From Aspidapion aeneum (lineage: Eukaryota > Arthropoda > Insecta > Coleoptera > Brentidae): 64,000 nt of DNA. The notes under the pieces are model-generated. The model was not told where the DNA came from and made no database searches. It worked only from the letters and a program-made list of their open reading frames with translations. Location: positions 60,612,366-60,676,365 of the forward strand of contig OY755038.1 in NCBI GenBank assembly GCA_963576565.1, written 5' to 3'. Positions 57,376 to 64,000 of this stretch are shown piece by piece (the first letter of the stretch is position 1; the number at the start of each line of letters is the position of its first letter). The position numbers and the translations under genes are program-made.

Positions 57376-58923
57376 AAATCATAAATGACAAAGTTTTGAA
57401 AGGTAGTTACGTAGGTATGACAACAAACACAACTACGGCATTTGTTTCATAGCCAACTAATTGAAAAACTATTTTTTTAGTAAATTTACATTTTCCGTCA
57501 TTTAAAGGTATATATCATACATGGTTGAAAACTCCTTTTATGCTCTATTGAAGTATATATCCAATATGGCGGTCATAAGAAATAACAAAGTTGGCTATGG
57601 TTTCAAAAAACTAGAAGGCCTAGAAAAAAATTGTTAACGTAGTTGCTTATACAAAACTAACAAATTTCATTAAATTTTTTTGCAAGATGGCGGCGATATT
57701 TCAATTTAAAAAAAAAACACAATTTTTAGTTTTTGCTCGATATTTTAAAAACCCCTGTAGATATTTTTAATTTTTATACGGCATCTGATTGGGCTTAGAA
57801 TAGCGCAACTTTTTTCTCATTTAAAGATACTCGTATCTCTTACCGTTTCCGATATCCCTATGTAGTAATAAAAAAAAATACTCAATATCAAATTATATAA
57901 AAACGAGTATTTTAGTTATTTTATTGATTTTTCAGAAACCAGCGCCGCGCCGACACACTGGCGGCCATCTTTTCAAAACAGCGCGCCGTTTTGAAAAGAT
58001 GGCCGCCACAGTGTTAAACAAATCAATTTAAAAGAGAACTTCGAGTCACATCAAATAAAATGTTGTTTTTAATAAGTTTATCAAATTTCATGTATAATGC
58101 CCGCTTTTTCCACCAAGCCTCTGATCTTTTGGCTGAAGTTGTCACTGCAATTGAAAAGGTTCATTTTCTGCTGAAGCTGAAGAACCGTCTAAAGAAAGCA
58201 CCCAGTAATTATTTCTAGTCAATTTGGTTTCAAATTAAATTCTGCAACTGTATAAACAATAAATTATAGTTAAAGAAATCATTTTTTAACATCGAAATAA
58301 TTTACTTATTTTTTGCATTTCTTCGTTTGGCTAGACACCCTGTATGTATGACATTTTTAAAGAGACGCGACAAACTCTTCAAAGTCAAATTTATTTGGGT
58401 CAAAATCGAAGGATGAAAATATCGGTCCTCTATACTCTAGCGATGTTTAGAGAGAGACGCACCTTCTGTCCTTGTCAATTCATAAGCATCGAAAAATACC
58501 TATACTGGGGGTGCGGACAAACGTGTTTTGTGTGTGTGTGTGTTACATGATGATTGATGTCACTCACCGCTGACAATTTAAATTATTTTAGTGAAACGCC
58601 AATGAACTTGGCAAGAAAATAACATAACCAAAAAACGTGTCTCTCTTTTGTACAAATATGTCATATATACAGGGTCTCTACCTGTGACTACATAAATCAT
58701 ATTGATGCTTTTACAGTGTATTTGTTTACCGTACTAATTAGGCTAGTTTAGCTTGACCCTTTTTGCAAAGATACTCTAGCAGTATAAAAAGAAAATCTTT
58801 TTGACCATAAGCATAGTTATTCCTTTACAATTAAATTCATATTTTTTTATTGTATAAAAGAATAAAAAACTAACAATCGCACAATATACCTGTAATAATT
58901 TAACTCGCACAAAAATTACTATA
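57376..58923. other. Gene-free stretch with hairpin and microsatellite
   Basis: Contains the 57956-58013 hairpin, a mariner-like end (ACACCCTGTATG near 58336), and a (TG)n run at 58529-58543. No gene recognised. Confidence 0.45.
57956..58013. repeat. Strong hairpin with AAGATGGCCGCC arms
   Basis: GGCGGCCATCTTTTCAAAAC and its exact complement face each other across an 8-base AGCGCGCC loop, with CACTG/CAGTG at the outer ends. The arms are unusually GC-rich for the surroundings. AAGATGG(C)GGC-type motifs also occur at 57684-57694. Confidence 0.85.
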
Positions 58924-59802
58924 CAGGGTGTTTCACGAATATTTTGACAGAGGCCATTTTGGGTATTTCGAGCTCAAATTCGGAAAAAACTTAGGACACG
59001 TCGATTTTGTCATCGCGCCTCCTAATTAGGGTGAAAATAACCCCTTGAGTTTCAAATACGTTACAGTTATATTAAAGTTTAAAAAATCTATCAATTGGTT
59101 TTTGAGATACTTAGCTATTAATTTCAAATGAAACCAATTTCAAACCGTTTCTTTATAAATTATTCCAACAATTTGAAAGAAGCCGCGAGACCTGTCGATT
59201 ATATTTTTGTTATTAGTGCAATCGTATAGTGCAGTTATGTTTAGATACACCACCTCGAGGGGTGAAACTTACCCCTACAAATTGAATTGGGAATGTGGAT
59301 GAAGTGATACCACTTTTTAAAGGTGTTCGAAGTGCCTTTAAATATGCAATAAAATTTTAAAAACCTATTGATTGGTTTGTGAGATAATTAAATTTTAATT
59401 ACTCATGGAACTTTCCCTATTCAACTTCTAGGGGTAAGTTTTATCCTTCCAGGGGCGTGTATTTAGGAAACATTACGGAGTTTCTTTTAAATTGTTGGAA
59501 TAATTCGAAAAAAACGTTTTAAAGTTGGTCCCATGGGAAATTAAAATTCAAGTATGTCAAAAACTAATCAATAGATTTTTGAAATTTTAACATAGCCGTA
59601 AAGGTATTGACCCTCGACCTACTTTCCTTATTTAAATCCAAAATTAATTTTTATCCTGCCTAGGAGGCGAGTCCTTCCGAAACGTCAAAATGCTTAAAGA
59701 ATGTCCCCCTTGAATACAAAATCGACGTGTCCGAGGTTTTTCCTGAAATGGCACTCTAAATACCCAAAAAGGGCTCTGTTTCGATGTTCTTAAAACACCC
59801 TG
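58924..59802. mobile_element. Foldback element of the CAGGGTGT family, 879 bp
   Basis: CAGGGTGTTTCACGAA at the left, the complement of CAGGGTGTTTTAAGAAC at the right, each bordered by TA. TTTTGGGTATTT and GACACGTCGATTTTGT occur in both arms, and inner inverted segments (CCCCTACAAATTGAATTGGG against CCTATTCAACTTCTAGGGG; TTCCAACAATTTGAAAGAA against its complement) show the whole element is one long diverged palindrome. Related to 55228-55894 but older. Confidence 0.85.
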
Positions 59803-60302
59803 TACGTTATTATGTCAGTTTAGCTTTACCCCCTTATCACAATATGTAGGAGATCTAGAGTAAGGTAAATTGCGAAGGCCAAAGCAGTCGTATATAACAG
59901 ACTCACTCACGGATTTTTAAGCTACTTTTCAGCATAATATTTTATCCAGTTCGTTTAACCAGTTTAAAAAAGCGAGACAAAAATAATCCCATAAACCGCA
60001 ACAAAGTTCCTTTCCAGGTTACATCTTTTCTTCTGTGGGGACTTAAGCCTCAAATTTACCCCTGCGATTGCCACGGCAAAATTTTATTAAAATTACAGTT
60101 GAGCTGTGTGCTGATACAGTCCTTCCATCTGTTAATAATATTAGGTTGCGCGCGCTTTTCCCAAATATTAATACTTTAAGCAAAAATTGGCAACGTTGCG
60201 TCTAAAGAGAAACCCCTCATCAATTTTACCTAGAACATACATAAGAATTATGTAATGGTACTGATATTATAGTTACTCTTTAGTTATGGAATGACTTAAA
60301 TA
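59803..60302. other. Gene-free spacer
   Basis: No recognisable gene or element end. Confidence 0.4.
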
Positions 60303-60681
60303 CGAGCCCCGTTCCATTCAGTTGGCCCGATTAAAAAAATTTTAATTATTGAATAAGGTAAGGAAATTTTTAAAAAATTGTCTCTAAATATTTAGGTTAG
60401 GTTAGATTGGGTTAGGCCAAGTTCAGTTAGGCCAAATTAGGTTAGGATAGGTTGAGTTAGGCCAGGCTATAAAAAATACAAGGTGTTCAATTTTTAAAAA
60501 AGTATATTTTTTTTTACCTAGCCTAGCCTGGCCTAACTCAACCTATTCTTACCTAATTTGGCCTAATTCAACATAGCCTAACCCAATCTAAATATTTCGA
60601 GACAATTTTTTTTAAACTTCCTCACCCTATTCAAAAATTTAAATTTTTTCAATCGGGCCAACTGAAATGGGACGGGGCTTG
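60303..60681. mobile_element. Palindromic MITE with TTAGG-like interior, 379 bp
   Basis: CGAGCCCCGTTCCATTCAGT (left) pairs with the complement of CAAGCCCCGTCCCATTTCAG (right), with TA on both sides. The arms run almost to the centre (about 60490). Each arm contains a run of GGTTAGG-like words (AGGTTAGGTTAG at 60393-60404, then degenerate units), resembling the arthropod telomere repeat but inverted in the other arm. Confidence 0.85.
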
Positions 60682-60844
60682 TACATTTAAAAGCTAAAAT
60701 AAAGTAACTTAACAAAATTGATTTAATTTAAATGTTGAAACTTTTAAAAAAATATAATTTTAAAGATTGTTTAAATAGGTATTTGAAGTTTTAAAAAATT
60801 TAAAATTTTATTATTTTTTTTTAAATATTTATAACAATAAAAAA

Positions 60845-61335
60845 TTTGCCGCTTTTTCGGGGATTTTCTATAGTAGTTACATTATTAAAATCTATGTTAA
60901 AGTCCCCCGCAAGCAATATTTTCCACCTTGTGTCAATAGATTATCGAGAGAATTTCAAGTCTCTCCAAAAATTGTTTTACATCAGTCAGTATTGGAGATC
61001 TATAGACGCAAATTATAAATAAGTTCTGTTTTGTGAAGCTTACAACGCAAAACTCAAAAGTCTGTTCTGCAATGAATAAAGAAAATTATTTTCTTGCATA
61101 TAGACATCCTTCAGATGGACCAGTGTACCCCCACCCTTAAAGTATGATCTGAAGGACTTAGCCAGCACTTCATAACCATTCAGGAAAATCGGTTCATCGG
61201 CCTTTAGCCAATGCTCTGTTAATAAAACTATTTCTCGGTATTTAAGAGAGTCCAAAAGAATAAGCAATTCTTCTTTTTTGTTTCTGATAGATTGTATATT
61301 TAATAGAAAAACCGTTATATAATTCCCTGGAGGAT
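60845..61335 (-). pseudogene. LINE ORF2 endonuclease fragment
   Basis: Frames give LLNIQSIRNKKEELLILL, VLLTEHWLKADEP, a SYFKGGGTLVHLK block, then after frameshifts IICVYRSP and a GDFNID block near 60890, the order found in apurinic-type LINE endonucleases. At least three frameshifts or stops. It would nick target DNA to prime reverse transcription; this copy is dead. Confidence 0.85.
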
Positions 61336-61344
61336 CACGAGTGC

Positions 61345-63095
61345 TCAGGAGGGATGTTTCCCAAGTGATTCTATTTCTAAAAAAGAATCTTCTGTAGCCC
61401 CTGTCAAGTCTACAAGGTCCAGATTTACCGTTTGATTAACACTGTATGAATTTGCAATTTCGTTCGTCAATTGTGATGTTACTACTACAGAAGCTGGGGG
61501 CGTCTGTCTGGTTTCGACAAATTTTAAGTTTGTGATTTGACAATGTCCAAACCTTTTAATCACATTTCTAATAAGTTTTGATAATTTGAAAAGCCCCTTT
61601 TTTTAGGTAAACATTGGAGGTACCACAAAAATCATCACTGTTAATTTGATCAGACAAGTTCAGAAAATCTTCATTGTTTGAAAACATTTTCAAGTTTCTC
61701 ACTATTGTATATAGTTTCTTATTTAAATTATTAATACAATTACTTTTTTGGCTAAAACTATTTTTACAAGGAATATCACAAATGATTAAGTTGTCTTGAA
61801 ACATTTATTAGCTAAGTGTGATATCGTCAAGACGTACGTTTAAATCATTTAACCCTGCAATGAGAACCACATAGTCATTACATCCTAACTCCTTAATATG
61901 GCAATCACTATCCTTAACTATATTCCTGATTTTAGCAAAAGGTTTAGCTATTAAACAGATAGAAAATTTATCTCCCATCAGATTGCTAACAGCGTCATAT
62001 AAATACTTTCCAAAGTCATCCGTGAGAATAACCAGTCTATTCTTTTTGGCTTCAGACTTTTTTACTATAGGCGTATCACTTTTCTTGTCAGTCTCCCTTT
62101 GTTTAGATATATCGTTTATTAGAAATATTCGTTTGTATCGGCCAGATTGAATTTGTGTTTCAAATAATTGATTCTTAGCCTTTTTAATATCATTAGCATA
62201 TACCGCGTTATCCTTTTCCAGGGAATCAATGCTTACCAACATTTGTCTTTTTTCCTCTTTCAACTCAGCTATCTCTCGTTCGAAGTCATTAAATTTTTTA
62301 TTGTTTATTCTATTCTGTGTTTCGATTTGTTTCAATAATTTCTGGATTTTATATTTCAATTTCAAAACCTTAGTATCAAGTTTTTTATTCTTGTCTTGAA
62401 GCTCGTTTTCTACATCTTCCATATTCACTGTTAACATTTCTGCATGAAGATTAGGATTTGCTTGTTGATTTTCAAGGCGTTTAGAAAGTGATGTGATCTC
62501 ATCTTTAAGCTCTTGGATTATAGTATTAGTAGAGGCTAACTCTTTGCTACTATTCTTCAATCTACTCTCCTCTAATTCTCCAGTCAGCCTAGAGATTTTG
62601 GTTTCTAATTTTTTGATTGACTTGATCATTCCCTGGTTTGTGATTTTACTTTTTTTCAACTCCTTTTCCATCCTTTCGTCCTGCCTTTTTAGTTCTTCTT
62701 TTTCTTGTTGGATCTTTAGAATTTCGTGATTTAAGTTTATTATTTCCTTGGAAAGGGATTCTATTTTAGTGACTTGGCCTTGTATTTTCCTTTGTAGTCT
62801 TTCCTCACTATCGCAGGCCATCTCTTCAAAAATTTTTGACCCCCGTTTAAGTCCACATATATAATTATCCCTATCATTCACCTCCATTCTAAGCTTTTCT
62901 GTTCTGAATTTCTTCCGTTAAAATGTCCTTGTTTTCTACTTCTTTCAGTAGTTTATAATAAGAGATCTTAAGGTGTTCAAGTTCTTCGGTGCAGTTTAGA
63001 GTTGCTTTATTGCATTCTTTGCAACAGTATAATAATTTTCTTTGTCCCAATACCAGGCAATCGGTTTCAGTAACGCTTAGTTCATCCATGTTCAT
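61345..63095 (-). pseudogene. LINE ORF1: coiled coil and SGNH-like domain
   Basis: The N-terminal piece 63095-62889 (MNMDELSVTETDCL, a CCKEC motif) is joined by a frameshift near 62890 to a 359-residue frame (62887-61808). Residues about 20-240 of that frame are a heptad-rich, strongly charged coiled coil; the end (RLVILTDDFGKY, KPFAKIRNIVKD, DYVVLIAGLNDL) resembles the SGNH/esterase domain of CR1-type ORF1 proteins, though the usual GDS nucleophile motif is replaced by TDD. Two in-frame stops (61808-61803) and another frameshift near 61565 precede the rest, which runs to 61345. The expected N-terminal zinc finger is mostly missing. Confidence 0.82.
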
Positions 63096-63150
63096 CTGAC
63101 TCTGTTGGGAGTTGTCTGCTAAAGGTGTCTTGGTGAAAGTAAAGAAAATA

Positions 63151-63271
63151 TATTTTCAGTGACATGTTTACTTCTGAAATATCAATAAATAAGAATAGAA
63201 ATTCTTCGTAATTTTAATGTCTGAAATGCAACTTACCCAGTTTAATAAAAAAAATTATATTATATATAATA
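63151..63271. other. Spacer
   Basis: AT-rich; nothing recognised. Confidence 0.4.
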
Positions 63272-63274
63272 TAC

Positions 63275-64000
63275 AGGGTGCCCCATAACTTAGGGGCCAT
63301 AGGCCAGCAGGTGATAGAGGAGGTCATGTCTGATAAAACGTTCCCATAATGCATGGGTCAAAACTCTTTCTTTATCGAGATAAAGAGCATCAAATTTGGC
63401 AGATTTTTTTAACTTTTTTGAAAATAAATTTGTAAAAAAACGCAGTAAAAATATGAAATTGGGTAAAGTCGTGTATTAGAACCAGAGGAACAAATTAAAA
63501 TAAAAATTATTTTGACAAAAATTAGTCGGTCAATTTAAAAAAAAATATATTTTTTCAATATAAACTTTAATAAAGGCATTATTAAACGCAATGTTTTTTT
63601 ATATTTTTTGTTAATAAAAACAAGTCTCTAGCTAGACATAATAATAAAATTATATTGATATTTTTTAAAAGAATAAGTTAGCACAAAAATATAGTACCAA
63701 TATTGGAAAGTTAAAATTCTTAGCACTACGGCGAGTTCACAACGTTCTTACTATTTATCCGATAGAAACAAATACCTTGTTTGAAAGATCTTCTTTGAAA
63801 TGCTTGGCATAATATTTCTGCAGAAATGCTTGAATTTCGAGATATACCTACGCCAAATATTTTTTTATTATTCCACATATATTTCGTTTTTCGTCCAAAT
63901 CGATCGTACTTAACACTTTATTTTGACAACAATTTTATTGGGTTTAAATAAGCTCTCTACAGATTTTTTCGAGAAAAGCTTACTTTACTACTTATATACA
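63275..64000. mobile_element. Possible mariner-like non-autonomous element, right side beyond window
   Basis: Starts after TA with CAGGGTGCCCCATAACTTAG, a typical Tc1/mariner-like terminus. The following sequence is AT-rich and non-coding; no second end is seen before the window stops, so extent is unknown. Confidence 0.45.

Larger units (their letters stand above)
60845..63150 (-). mobile_element. CR1-like LINE, 5' part, 3' truncated
   Basis: The minus strand carries ORF1 (63095-61345) and the first part of ORF2 (endonuclease, about 61340-60845). RT and 3' UTR are absent: recognisable protein stops near 60845 in AT-rich sequence. Loss of the 3' half is unusual for a LINE, where 5' truncation is the rule, and implies a later deletion or rearrangement. 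Confidence 0.85.

Noticed and set aside
60393..60600. TTAGG-like words considered as a chromosome end
   Set aside because: They are degenerate, inverted in the two arms and inside a TA-flanked palindrome.

Overview
The window looks like repeat-rich, strongly AT-rich DNA from an arthropod nucleus, most likely an insect. The reasons are the element mix: a BEL/Pao LTR retrotransposon, CR1-like and RTE-like LINEs of the kinds common in insects, mariner-type transposases, hAT-type MITEs and many foldback elements. A beetle or similar large-genome insect would fit, but the species cannot be fixed from this sequence. I found no intact host protein gene, no convincing tRNA or rRNA gene, and no bacterial features. 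Nearly every long reading frame that makes biochemical sense belongs to a mobile element.

Layout. 1-4.7 kb: a compound repeat block made of two roughly 1.1-kb direct repeats, then two 0.59-kb direct repeats, a palindrome and an inverted partial copy of the first unit. 9.86-12.53 kb: an element with about 740-bp terminal inverted repeats, carrying an RTE-like LINE remnant inside. 15-18.3 kb: half of a foldback element and two MITE-like inverted-repeat elements. 18.5-19.6 kb: a decayed RTE-like LINE. 19.7-26.7 kb: a nearly intact, young BEL/Pao retrotransposon on the minus strand, with LTRs, primer-binding site, polypurine tract and a perfect 5-bp target duplication; its pol frame is broken by one stop codon in the integrase, and one LTR lacks about 110 bp. 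28-30.7 kb: hAT-like ends, an RT scrap and a minisatellite. 31.1-35.5 kb: a nearly full-length but mutated CR1-like LINE (PHD-finger ORF1 and endonuclease/RT ORF2). 37.2-38.6 kb: a mariner transposase relic split by a MITE. 39.7-53.5 kb: LINE fragments, MITEs and foldbacks. 53.6-60.7 kb: a dense cluster of inverted-repeat elements, several with clean target duplications. 60.8-63.1 kb: the 5' half of a second CR1-like LINE, with a coiled-coil and SGNH-like ORF1.

No genes here cooperate in a host pathway; the biology is that of mobile elements inserting into one another. The BEL copy landed just beyond the 3' end of an RTE-like LINE remnant, a 213-bp hAT MITE sits in another LINE, a roughly 404-bp MITE splits a mariner gene, and a 667-bp perfect-looking palindrome lies within a 1.9-kb hAT-like element. 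The features most worth a second look are the non-autonomous foldback and hAT-like elements that carry no transposase: their termini and target duplications can be read directly, but their mobilising partners are not in the window.
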